A stretch of 64,000 nucleotides of DNA from Nymphalis io (lineage: Eukaryota > Arthropoda > Insecta > Lepidoptera > Nymphalidae). Below the pieces are notes generated by a model. The model saw nothing but the letters and a program-made list of their open reading frames with translations, ran no database searches and was not told where the DNA came from. Position numbers and translations under genes: made by a program. The stretch lies in the NCBI RefSeq assembly GCF_905147045.1, contig NC_065905.1, positions 1,240,001-1,304,000 of the forward strand, read 5' to 3'. Of this stretch, positions 49,401-60,100 are shown piece by piece. Position 1 is the first letter of the stretch. Each line of letters opens with the position of its first letter.

Positions 49401-51585
49401 ATACAGAATGCAAGGGTTTCGATCGAGTGAGTTGTGATAAGATAAATCAAATTATTACGTAAACCAAGTATAAGAAGTCTGATATTTTTATGTGTCAATA
49501 TTAATTTGCCCGTGTCACATTTATATTTGGTTTATGTGTGTTTTTCACTTACTCATATATATCTCTAGTTTCATCCTCAGTCCTTCTCACACGTATCAGA
49601 CATCATAGTACAAATTCTGTATGTGCAGTACTTCCAAAAAATTTAAGTAATTCTCAAAGAAACTACTTGAAACATATTTGCACAAAATTATGGCAGAATT
49701 ATCCCAGAATCTTTGTCCAAACTTAGACAGTAGCCAAGTAACTGCCAGATGTTAGGTCTACAGTCTTTAAGTTTTTTTTTTGTATTCTAGTCGGAATTTT
49801 GGCGGCGGAAAATGCGTACAGTACACAACATCCTCGACGTAGACAAGGATGGATTGATCTCATTTAATGATTTCTTGCTCTTCGCGGAGCGTTTCAAGTC
49901 CTTAGGACATCTAGATGACCAGCAAGCGAATGAATTTATATCGATTATTAAGGTTTGTATTTAATTTCTATTAAAATACTACGAGAATCGAGTGACGAAT
50001 GTCCATCTTAATATTTTTAGCTTTACAAATAAAAACGAATAAAGAATAATATAATTCAATAAAGACTTATAAAACAAGTGAACTTTTTATTTTTAAAATT
50101 AATAATTGATATTAAACGGCAGGGTGTTCTGCAAGATACCTAACTGGGTCTTAGATTTTAAAATGGAATTATTTTTATCCAGTTAACATGGGAAGAACAA
50201 TGGGGAGCCATAGATCCCTACAACTACGTAACAGTGGAGCAGTATCTAGAAGATATGCACCACGTGCTCAATGACAAGACTTTGAAGAAGAAGGCCCACC
50301 GATGGCTACCTTATTTGTTTAAGGTAATTTTTAAGCACTACTACTACCAGTCTTGCAATTTTAAGCTGCGGATCTTGAGGTCCTAGGTTAGACCTAGGCT
50401 TCAGATCCTGGTTTTAATTTAATGGGTTCCTTTATTATTAAGTTATCAGTAGTCCGGAGTCAGCAAATTTTTAGTACTACATTATCGGACTATGAGAGTG
50501 AGAGAGTAGTGAGTTTCTATGTTTGCGCATATTTCAGTTGCAGCATTAGGATATAAATTCTTAATTTTTCTGAAGAAAGATTTTTGCCCAGCATTGGGAC
50601 AGATGGGATTATACAAATACATCAAGATCTTATCAATGCTACTTGTTGTTTGCAGGCAGTTGATAAGGACAAGTCCGGATTCATCTCCGTGAAGGAGTTC
50701 AAGTTGTTCTTCCAATGTCTCGGCCTCAGCAACGAGCACGCAGCTGTCGCCTTCGCCGTCATCGACGTCAATGGGGTACGTGGTTTTATTCAATTAGAAG
50801 CAGTATGTATGGGTACATGGTAAGAAGTGCTCACCACCGTCCATAGCCATAAAAATTACAAGAAAATGCGGCGCCTATAATAACGCACACGAACTCAGAA
50901 TTCTACCACCAAACAGCAATATAGACTGATGTTTGGTGGTAGAATTATCTTATTGGTAGGGCTTTGTGCAAGCCCGTATAGGTATCGTGCACTCATCACA
51001 TACAGTACAGTACAGTAACAGCCTGTTAATGTCCCACTGCTGGGCTAAGGCCTCCTCTCCCTTTTGAGGAGAAGGTTTGGAGCTTATTCCACCACGCTGC
51101 TCCAATGCGGGTTGGTAGAATACACATGTGGCAGAATTTCAATGAAATTAGACACATACAGGTTTCCTCACGATGTTTTCCTTCACCGTTAAGCACGAGA
51201 CGAATTATAAACACAAATTAAGCACATGAAAATTCAGTGGTGCTTGCCCGGGTTTGAACCCACGATCATCGTTTAAGATTCACGCGTTCTTACCACTAGG
51301 CCATCTCTGCTTCATTCACTCATCACATACTCTATTTAAATATTATTTAACAGCAATGCTTAGTATTGTACGGAATGATTCATATTTCATAGTGCCAATG
51401 TCCGAGTATGCCTTATTATTTTAATTAAAAAAAAAAAAACAATGTAATTAATAATACTATAAAATTTGTTACAGGATGGTAAATTGTCGCTAAAAGAATT
51501 CGTTAAACTTGGTAAGGATTTCTTCATAACCGAAGACGAATCGCGCGTCTCCAAGATGTTCTGGGGTCCACTCATTAATGTTTAA
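40420..51585 (+). CDS. Scp: Sarcoplasmic calcium-binding protein (EF-hand), with N-terminal extension
   Basis: Six-exon model, 278 residues: 40420-40512, 49217-49426, 49791-49952, 50183-50323, 50656-50775, 51475-51585. All introns are phase 0 and GT-AG. The core from SEFWRRKMRTVHNILDVDKD to MFWGPLINV is the invertebrate SCP/calexcitin-like family, a cytosolic calcium buffer of muscle and neurons. EF-hands: loop 1 at 117-128 (DVDKDGLISFND) canonical; loop 2 at about 166-177 (DPYNYVTVEQY) lacks the Gly and is probably non-binding; loop 3 at 205-216 (DKDKSGFISVKE) and loop 4 at 239-250 (DVNG, intron, DGKLSLKE) canonical. Residues 1-31 are Arg/Ser/Ala/Leu-rich and presequence-like. Exon 2 (residues 32-101) has an acidic Ser/Asp/Glu run. 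It also begins with an ATG, so a shorter form could start there. Linkage of exon 1 across 8.7 kb is inferred from splice sites and phase. Confidence 0.9.
41834..42120 (-). repeat. Family B copy in SCP intron 1
   Basis: Complete reverse copy from CTGGTGGTAGAGCTTTGTGT to CTCGTCCGCCTTCCTATTCT, preceding a poly(A) tract. Confidence 0.85.
42180..42296 (-). repeat. Degenerate family B fragment
   Basis: GTGATTGAC-like parts are lost, but AATGTATATGGGCGATGG and CACTTATCATCAGGTGGAAC remain. Confidence 0.5.
42699..43060 (-). mobile_element. Endonuclease-reverse transcriptase LINE remnant (RTE-like C-terminus)
   Basis: The reverse strand encodes RTGVTDIACKISRLKWQWAG, a CRRSDGRWSRRVLEWRP block and YVQQWTTIG, about 110 open codons from the end of a LINE polyprotein. 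Related to 19567-19800 at high identity. 5' truncated, in SCP intron 1. Confidence 0.8.
43143..43335 (-). repeat. Degenerate family B copy
   Basis: TGGTGGTACGGTTATGTGCA, TTGCTGTGTTCCAGTTTGCA and GCGCCAATGTCTATGGGCGG are recognisable. Confidence 0.6.
43336..47604. other. SCP intron 1, central part
   Basis: AT-rich, without recognised exons. It holds a GC-richer open segment at 44828-45055, discussed in findings, and a family D tail at 47200-47365. Confidence 0.5.
47200..47365 (+). repeat. Family D SINE, tail portion
   Basis: TTTGTCCTGAGTCTGGGTGT, AAAAGAAAAGTAGTGTATGT and GATCAGATGGCCGTGTGTGA match 56275-56440 in reverse complement; the tRNA head is missing. Confidence 0.6.
47605..47850 (-). 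repeat. Family B copy, diverged
   Basis: GGCCACCCACTCATCAGATA, GTTTGGTGGCGCATTGGCGA and AGCGCCAATGTCTATGGG in reverse order. Confidence 0.65.
48295..48497 (-). repeat. Family A SINE, head missing
   Basis: Reverse copy from TAACAGCCTGTTAATGTCCC to GAGATGAATTATAAACACAA, truncated before the tRNA-like head. Confidence 0.8.
48965..49125 (+). repeat. Degenerate family B copy
   Basis: AATGAACAAATAAACACCGC, GCCCATAGACATGGGCAATG and GGTTGCACAGTGCCCTAC. It lies about 90 bp before SCP exon 2. Confidence 0.45.
50375..50535 (+). repeat. Degenerate family C SINE between SCP exons 4 and 5
   Basis: TCTTGAGGTCCTAGGTTAGA, TCAGTAGTCCGGAGTC and ATCGGACTATGAGAGTGAGA follow the order of family C with large deletions. 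Confidence 0.45.
50800..51005. repeat. Nested family B fragments
   Basis: A plus piece (CATGGTAAGAAGTGCTCACC) is followed by an inverted piece (TTGGTAGGGCTTTGTGCAAG). An inverted match lies between AATTCTACCACCAAAC and GTTTGGTGGTAGAATT. Confidence 0.5.
51015..51312 (-). repeat. Family A SINE in the last SCP intron
   Basis: Full-length reverse copy from GTAACAGCCTGTTAATGTCC to GGCCATCTCTGC, low divergence. Confidence 0.85.
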
Positions 51586-52820
51586 TTAACTAAGACAATC
51601 GAATATTATATTGAAAAATTGCGACACACCATATCACCTTGGTTCCAGTTAGTACGTACGTCTGTGAGTTTCGAAGCGTTGTTGTTGCTTTTTTTTATGC
51701 ATTTTGATCTTTAAAAATTGGCCGAAAGTCATCGTTATTAAGTCAAAAAATAACAGTTCGAAATTCTTTTCGCTAATTTAGACCGATATGGCGTGTTTTT
51801 TTTATAATTATCGTTATATTTTTGGTACACATTAAAATGATTTACCACATATGTAAATGTTTGATGGTTTCTTTAAAAAAATAAATTTTATGAAAATCTG
51901 TTACACTTCGAAATGTTAATGAGTTTTGTCAAATATTTTATCTGGTACATATTGTCTTTAATAACACGATGTCTGAGAAATATTAGTTTTGTTTGGTCGC
52001 ATTTTTCAATAAAATCTTCACAGTATAATTCTCGTAAGTGACAATTAATATTAAGATGACAAAAACTTATGTTTGCAGTTAGTTTTTATTTTAGCTTTAG
52101 ATGGAATAACATGACTTAAAATAAAAATATATATACCGTTGTAGAAGCAGGTTTGTTATAAATTTTTGGTAATTACAAATGAATAATTTGTAAAGAAACG
52201 GTAAATTTACTGCGACTATGGTAAAATTGAAATCGTTTTATTAAAAAAACAAAGTCATGTTGTTAATGCATTTAATCGCAATGACTGAATAATATTCAAA
52301 TGAACACTTTATGTATATTTTTTTAAATGTTGATAACTGTCCGTTGACAGTACAATTTCTTATGGTGTGTCAAGTTGGTAATTTTTGGGTATGCAACTGT
52401 TTTCACATCCTTAGCATATTAAAATACAGTATTCTTAATTTTTCGTAGCATTTCGTAACATTTGCAAAATAAAATGTTTTCGAGCAAAACTAGCAGCCGT
52501 AATTTATATATAAATTCGTATGAGCTTAATAATTGTTCTATTAAAATACTTACTTGATTGATTGAATGTTATTACTGTAAACATTTGTAAAAACATGGCA
52601 TTGACAGATAATATGTACACCGGAAGATTGTAGTTCCATATTTAAATGCATTATGAAATATTTTTTATCAACAAACAATTTACTACGTTTTCATTCGAAT
52701 AATAATACTCATGAATATGAGTAAATTTGTAAGTTATTTTAAATATTGAATTGAATAAACAATGTAAAAAATAAACAAAAAAATTATAAAAAGAGTTATC
52801 AAAAGAATCTCAATAAAGGG
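51586..52820 (+). other. SCP 3' UTR with several poly(A) signals
   Basis: AT-rich and free of SINEs. AATAAA-type signals occur near 51880, 52008, 52467, 52756 and 52813. The extent of the UTR is inferred from this and from repeats resuming after 52.9 kb. Confidence 0.5.
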
Positions 52821-52929
52821 TATTCGAATGTATATGGATTTTTTTTATTTATCTTACATTATTAACTATTAATTAACTTTATTACAATTCTTTTTAATCG
52901 AATATTAATAAAGTATATTATTGATTGGC

Positions 52930-53175
52930 CGTTGGCGCAGTTGACAATAACCCTTTTTTTTTTACGTTGGAAAAACGCATTATGCGTTTCCCCCACGGGA
53001 ACAGTGGGGGGGTACGTGGGACTCGCCGGTGTCCAAGGCGCCGAGTGCGCCCCGAACATCGGAATACCCACTAAAAAACCAGCGGTACCCTTTCCGTCTT
53101 AACGAGGAGCGCCACGGGATCGCTTTCGCACGCTACCGTGGCGAGTTGACAATAAACCTGCCTTTCGGGCCGGAG
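52930..53175 (+). repeat. GC-rich dispersed repeat
   Basis: Shares ACTCGCCGGTGTCCAAGGCG, CGTCTTAACGAGGAGCG and the poly(T)-flanked ACGTTGGAAAAACGCAT block with 9066-9262 in opposite orientation. The unusual composition suggests part of a larger mobile element. Confidence 0.55.
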
Positions 53176-53665
53176 TTGCGATTTCGATCCCCGCCCCGAT
53201 TTTTTTTTCTATATGAGTGTATGCTGTTCACCCTACTGGCCTTTACAGCGTTACCAAGCGTTACAGCGAGTACTAAACTCCGCCTTGAAAACCCACCCCG
53301 ATCTGCGTGTGTTGTGTTTTTATACATTTTTGAAATAATTATGCATATATGTAAATATGTATATCACTCGGCTGTTACCTATAATAAGAATTAAGTTGCT
53401 TATCTCAGGAACAAACGATCGTTTTTGTAATAAAAAAAATAGAATTACGAATCTGATTATAGTTCTTTTTTTAATAAATACTATCTGCTCGCGCTAAACA
53501 CGACTGCTCCAACTAGCGCCATCTCGTGACAACCGATTAGTGTTAATATCGAAGATGCCGTTGAAAAAAGCACCGCTAGCTAGTGGACCCCGAAATCCCT
53601 AATGATATCATACTTTAAAAATGCGTAACATTTATAGGAAGACATAGGTTTTTATTACAGTAATA

Positions 53666-53806
53666 GTAACAGGCCTGTTACTGGCCCACTGCTGGGCTAA
53701 GGCCTCCTGTCCCTTTTGAGGAGAAGGTTTGAAGCTTATTCCACCTTTTGAGGAGAAGGTTTGGAGCTTATTCCGCTACGCCGCTCAAATGCGGGTTGGT
53801 AGAATA
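53666..53806 (-). repeat. Family A SINE tail with internal tandem duplication
   Basis: About 39 bp around CTTTTGAGGAGAAGGTTTG to GCTTATTCC occur twice in tandem (53713-53790), then the element stops at GCGGGTTGGTAGAATAT. Confidence 0.75.
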
Positions 53807-54180
53807 TGTAGTTATATTTTATAATTCTACTTTATCCATAGTTTAATTAATAAATACCTTAACAATATGTATAAGATATAGACAAAGGAAAGTAAATAAT
53901 CACGATCAAATCTTTTACATTTTTAATTAAACATTAAGTTACAAGTTATTTGTCGAATTTAAACAAGACATCGAACAATATTCATTACTTCTTTAAATGT
54001 AATGAAAAAACAATCATTTTGTAAAATTATAAAAACATCATCAAAATCAGTACATGAAATGAAAACTAAAAAAAAAAAAACTGATTCTATTTTCATAATC
54101 ACAACTAATTAAAACAAAGACAAATTATATTATTAGTTTTTTTAATTGCAATAAAAGTAATTAAGTATGTTGCTGACGAG

Positions 54181-57100
54181 TTAGACGACCCCGAGTTGAT
54201 CCTTCAATAGCTTTGTTTCTTCGATAATTTTTGATATCTGAGTGGTTCTGTGGAATAGAAATTCTTTATTAAGTACATACAACAAGTACAATATATATAA
54301 TATAATAAATGCTTATTTACAGATAAATATCCATAGTGTTAGTGACAAGCTTAAAAACTATGTTAGTAGATATATTAACTATTATTTAGCATACATAAGG
54401 GGTCTTGAGCAACGAGTCATGAAGTTCCCCCCAATGTTGAACAAATGGATTATCTATTTTCAGCATTAATGTATTCAGGATACTTTTAGAAACTCCGCGC
54501 ATCCTAGCCATTATAGACGCTAAGAAGAAATATATTTATTAGTTATCATTATATATTCATGACATTAGAAAATCATATAAAATAAAACGAAAATGTAAAA
54601 AAGCTGTTACGGCTCAGTGTATGGAAAGGATTATAAAAGAAGGTCGCGGGTTCGAATCCGGATGACCTTGATGATTATTCTATCTCCTTATTTTTTTGTA
54701 TAAAAATTAATAAGATTTAATCAAATAAGCATATCGTGGTCCGTGGCGAAGGGAAATATCGTGTAACTTGCAATTAATAAACTTCTGCTATGTATTATAT
54801 GTAGGCATCCATCGTCAGTCAGTCGTTAGTCAGTCGACTGCCCCGTGGATTCCAGAAGTCTGGAGACTCCGGGTCGGGCCAAAAGTTAAGCGGATACTTA
54901 TACATTATTAAACCTCCTGTGTAGTTGGTTAAAATGCTCCTTCTGACATCATTCATCAACTTTCGGCTATACTTAGATCGCGGTGGAAACTTTCTTTGCT
55001 TTTTACAAATGACAGATGTATTTAATGATTATTATGTTTAAAAAAATATATCTCACTGTTGTTGGAGTATCGATGATATGGTGTCGCTGTGGGACTTCCC
55101 CAAGACCGAGTCCTTCTTCCTGTATTCCTCTTGACATTTCTTCAGCTGAAAACATTATACAATCATAAATTTAATTATTCGTATTATATATATCCGTATC
55201 GTTAATATATATATTTTTTATAGAATAGGTAGGTGAACGTACATATGGACCACCCGATGGGAAGTGGTCACCACCGTCCATAGACATTGCCATTGTAAGA
55301 AATGTTAACCATCGCTTACGTCGCCAATCCGCCACCAACCTTGGGAACTAAGATGTTATATCCCTCGTGCCTAAATTACACTGGCTCACTCGCGCTTTAT
55401 ACCGGAACACAACAATATCAAGTACTGCTGTTTTGCGGTAGAATATCTGATGAGCGGGTATCCAGGGGGTACCCAGGCGAGACGAAGCCCCACCATCAGT
55501 AAATAGTATTACTTGACGATGTTTAATATTTTTTGCAATGCGAATGTCAACGGGCGGGGGGACCGCATACTAGCAAGGGACCGTCCCGCGCGCCTGCAAA
55601 CACCGGCCCACTCCGACTGGGATGATGCGATTCAAATGAATGTCTGCCGATACAACAACGGCAAGTGGCAGCCCGACCTGCCGCTCCCGCCGCCGGGCGC
55701 CGTCCCGCAGCGCCCGCAGCCGCTCGCCCAGCGCGCCCGCCGCCCGCTGCAGCTGCAGCAGCTCCGACAGCGCGCGCCGCTCCTCCTCCGAGCAGCCGCC
55801 CGCGCGCAGCGAGCGGACCACCGACGAGCACCTGCGGGGGGGGGGGATTAGTGCTAAGCCGGTTGGGATGTACGTTGAGACCAATCAAAGTAGGCATTAT
55901 TCGAGTAGATCCTTTAGGCAATTGGAGCGTCGTGTTTGGGAATTATAGTGAGTGTCCGGCTCCCGGTTCGGCATGTAGATTTTACCGAGAAGAACTGCAA
56001 AAACTCAGTAGTCGTATAAAGGATAGAGGAGCTTGTTAGTATTCGTTGATGTTCATACAGTATTTATATAAATATAATTGTATGAGATTATTACATGTAA
56101 CTTTTTGATTGTCAAAGAGAGTAGCCGCTAAGTTACCTGCCGTTTCTTCTCGGTCTACATTCAGAACCGGTGGTAACATTCTCAAAAACTCAAAAGTGTT
56201 TGTTAGAGCCCGCTCGAATAAAATATATTTGTCTTCAAAGGTTACACTATTTATTAATTATTAATAATATTCTGGGGCATTATTCAGACACACGGTCATC
56301 TGATCCCAAACTAAGCTTGTACTGAGCTTGTTCTATGGAAACCAGACAATTGATATACTACATATACTACTTTTCTTTTGTAAATACATACTTATATAGA
56401 TAATTACACCCAGACTTGGGACAAACAGACATGTTCATGTCACCCAGAACAGACATAAAAAATGTCTGTCCTGGATGGGAATCGAACCCACAACCTTCGG
56501 CGTGAAAGACAAGTATCTACCAATCACGCAAACCGGCTCGTCAATATCAAATATCAAAATATTTGGAAGTAAAATTTAAGTGGATATAAATATTTGAATG
56601 TAATAGTGTTTTGTTATAAATAAATATATATTAACCAAGGACTATTTGTAGTACATTATATACCAGAGCATATAATAATAATATTATATATAATCGCATG
56701 GAATAAGTTATATAAGAAGAGTGCCACACAATTTGATGAATATAGTAGCCAATATGGTCTCTGGATTAGAAGACCTCTTAACCGAGGATTGTGGGTTTGT
56801 GCACTATTTACGAAACATCCCATGTTGGCTGAACATCCGCAACATATGTAACCACCTGCATTGGAGCAGTGTCGTGGAATCAGCTCCTAAGCCAGAGTGG
56901 GACATTTACAGGCTGTTATGGAATTTGATGGCCAAGATAAGGAAGACTCAAAGAATGTTATATGGAGTGTGAATGAAGATAAATGCATGTAGTGACCGAG
57001 GTGAGAGACTAGAGGTTGAGATGAATGGAAGAGTAAACACTATTTTTTGTTTACATAAACTTAAGATTACATAAACTGCATAATTTAAATGTTAACTAGT

Positions 57101-60100
57101 TAAGCAAAAGTAAATGATTTAATTAAAATAATAATTATTATTTTTAAACCAAATTTTAGTTCATATACTTTACATTGTACATATATAGAATTATTTTAAT
57201 GTGCTATATATTTATATTATATTGGTGTGATCTGAATTTAATATTAATTACTTGTTTAAAATTTATTTGCTTGTCTAACGTGGGCGAAATGTATTACATA
57301 CCTATTGAGAAATCATAACAACTGTAAAACAAATAAATGATTTTGATTATGCGTTGATTACGAATAAACGTGAGCACAGCGAACGGATGAAGTCGTCTGT
57401 TACCTATACTTCAAATCCTCCTGATGTTTCTCGGCGAGATCTCGTTTCTCTTTCAATATCGCCGACTTAAGCTTCAGGTTTTCGACCTCGTCCTAAAACA
57501 GAAAACAAAGCTAGTTACGAGTGTTCACTGATGCCACACAGTGACGCAGCCGCGCCCCCCACCAGCAGGTCGCGGCGCCAGAGCAGCTGCTGTCGCTGCA
57601 GCGCTTGCAGCGCCGACAGCTTGCGGGCGATGACGTCACCGGCGCGCTGCTGGCGCGACATGTACTCGCCGTGGAGCCGCACCGTCGACTGCGTCAGCAG
57701 CTGGGGGGGGATTGTATATTAGTTGATTATATACAACTTTTAGCCATAAACCTGAACTAAACAGGCATATTTATGGTATTTTATAGTATAGTATTATATA
57801 GTATATGGTATTATATATATACATATATAGTTATTGGTCATCATATGTACATATTTTGGGAATAAAACTTTCACCTCCAAATTAAATTTGAATATTTCTT
57901 TCACCGGTACTTATTTATATAATATTTTGAAACAAATCTGTTTTTTTTTTTATAGAATAGGAAGGCGGACGAGCATATAGGCCGCCTGATGGTAAGTGGT
58001 CACCAATAAAATTATAAAAAATGTTAACCATCGCTTACATCACCAATGTGCCACCAACCTTGGGAACTAAGATGTTCTGTCCCTTGTGCCTGTAATTACA
58101 CTGTCTCACCCACCCTTCAAAACGGAACACAACAATACCGAGTACTGCTGTTTTGCGGTAGAATATCTGATGAATGGGTGGTACCTACCCAGACGAGCTT
58201 GCACAAAGCTCTAACACCAGTATGTTTATACATATATATCATAACAGAGCAAATATCGTGATTCTAATTAAGCTCGCTACTCTTGGAGGAAAAGTTCATA
58301 TTTACCTCTAAGCATTCCTTAAGGCTGGGCTCCTCCTTCTTGTCCAGCTTGAGTATCGGCTGCGAGACTTTCCTCTCCAAAACCTCTTGTATTATCGTCA
58401 TAAATGATAACTTTTGCCTCTGAAAATATATTTATAATACAATCTTTTAATAAATATATATAAATCATTTGATTGTTGCCGATATTTAAGTTAAGCGTAA
58501 TCGGGAAAACGCCGAGTGAGTTTACAAAAGATGTCTTATAATTTATAAAAAATCCTCTTTTAAAACTTTTAAGCCATAATATTTGGAGTAATCCTAGTTT
58601 AAAATATGCGTGGAAAATATTTAGAAAAAGTGTACTAAAAAATAGATCATCTTTTCTTCAAAATACACTTGCATATCGAAAAATAAACCATAACAAAAAA
58701 TGTAGTTTAAATATTTGTAAAATGTTTACTATTTAAATATACATAATTATTAATACCTCTTTAAGCAAGCTATTAATTTCATCTTGTTCCAAATCTGGAT
58801 TTCTAAACTGCACCGCCTTCAATAGTTGCTCTTCTAGATTATATGGCTCAATAGTCCTAGAAAATACAAAATAACAACTTTATATTTTTAAATCCGCGCT
58901 GTGAGCAGCAGCAGTGTGGGGGGGCGGTGTGTCGGGTGTGTGCGAGTACGTGCCTGGCGAGCAGCTCCGCGCCGTGCGTGAGCAGCAGCAGTGTGGGGGG
59001 GCGGTGTGTCGGGTGTGTGCGAGTACGTGCCTGGCGAGCAGCTCCGCGCCGTGCGTGAGCAGCAGCAGTGTGGGGGGCGGTGTGTCGGGTGTGTGCGAGT
59101 ACGTGCCTGGCGAGCAGCTCCGCGCCGTGCGTGAGCAGCAGCAGTGTGGGGGGCGGTGTGTCGGGTGTGTGCGAGTACGTGCCTGGCGAGCAGCTCCGCG
59201 CCGTGCGTGAGCAGCAGCAGTGTGGGGGGCGGTGTGTCGGGTGTGTGCGAGTACGTGCCTGGCGAGCAGCTCCGCGCCGTGCGTGAGCAGCAGCAGTGTG
59301 GGGGGGCGGTGTGGCGGGTGTGTGCGAGTACGTGCCTGGCGAGCAGCTCCGCGCCGTGCGTGAGCAGCAGCAGTGTGGGGGGCGGTGTGTCGGGTGTGTG
59401 CGAGTACGTGCCTGGCGAGCAGCTCCGCGCCGTGCGTGAGCAGCAGCAGTGTGGGGGGGCGGTGTGTCGGGTGTGTGCGAGTACGTGCCTGGCGAGCAGC
59501 TCCGCGCCGTGCGTGAGCAGCAGCAGTGTGGGGGGCGGTGTGTCGGGTGTGTGCGAGTACGTGCCTGGCGAGCAGCTCCGCGCCGTGCGTGAGCAGCAGC
59601 AGTGTGGGGGGGCGGTGTGTCGGGTGTGTGCGAGTACGTGCCTGGCGAGCAGCTCCGCGCCGTGCGTGAGCAGCAGCAGTGTGGGCGGCGCGGCGCGGCG
59701 CAGTGCGAGCGCTAGCGGCGCGCGGGAGCACAGCACGTGTCGCGCGACGCTGGCGCGCCCACACAGCGACTGCACCTGGCACTCGAACTCGCCTGCCACA
59801 CCACGACACGGATTTTTATTTATGTCCTTATCGACATCGACCACGGTGATGAATCAAAGGCGATGGGGTAGTGCATAACTGTGTGCGCAAAAATGGTACG
59901 CCCTCTATTCCCTAACACTCATATCGTTATCGTTTCATGCTATCACAATTCGAGACGACTGCTGGAAGTTGACGAGCAAGACTAGATAAGTGATTCGTTT
60001 TATAATCTCGAACCAAAGGTTTTATACAGCTGTAAACTCTTGTTTAGTTTTTGGGTGTATGTATATGTAGAGGATGTACAATGTTCATACTTTTTTTTTA

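Noticed and set aside
54628..54668. Possible tRNA gene (GGGTTCGAATCC)
   Set aside because: Box B is present, but no cloverleaf, acceptor stem or convincing box A; more likely a SINE relic.
55513..56039. Several plus-strand ORFs of over 100 codons
   Set aside because: Antisense of a GC-rich Nup88 exon; Arg/Ala/Pro-rich translations without homology.
59636..59642. GT donor (CAC|GTACTC) for the Nup88 exon
   Set aside because: Joining it to 58856 gives a reading frame that stops at once, whereas the GC donor 4-5 nt earlier keeps frame.
58914..59878. Plus-strand Cys/Val/Ser-rich ORF across the minisatellite, and the CRISPR-like look of the array
   Set aside because: The frame is open only because the unit lacks stops. 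Units are directly adjacent, with no unique spacers, so it is not a CRISPR array.
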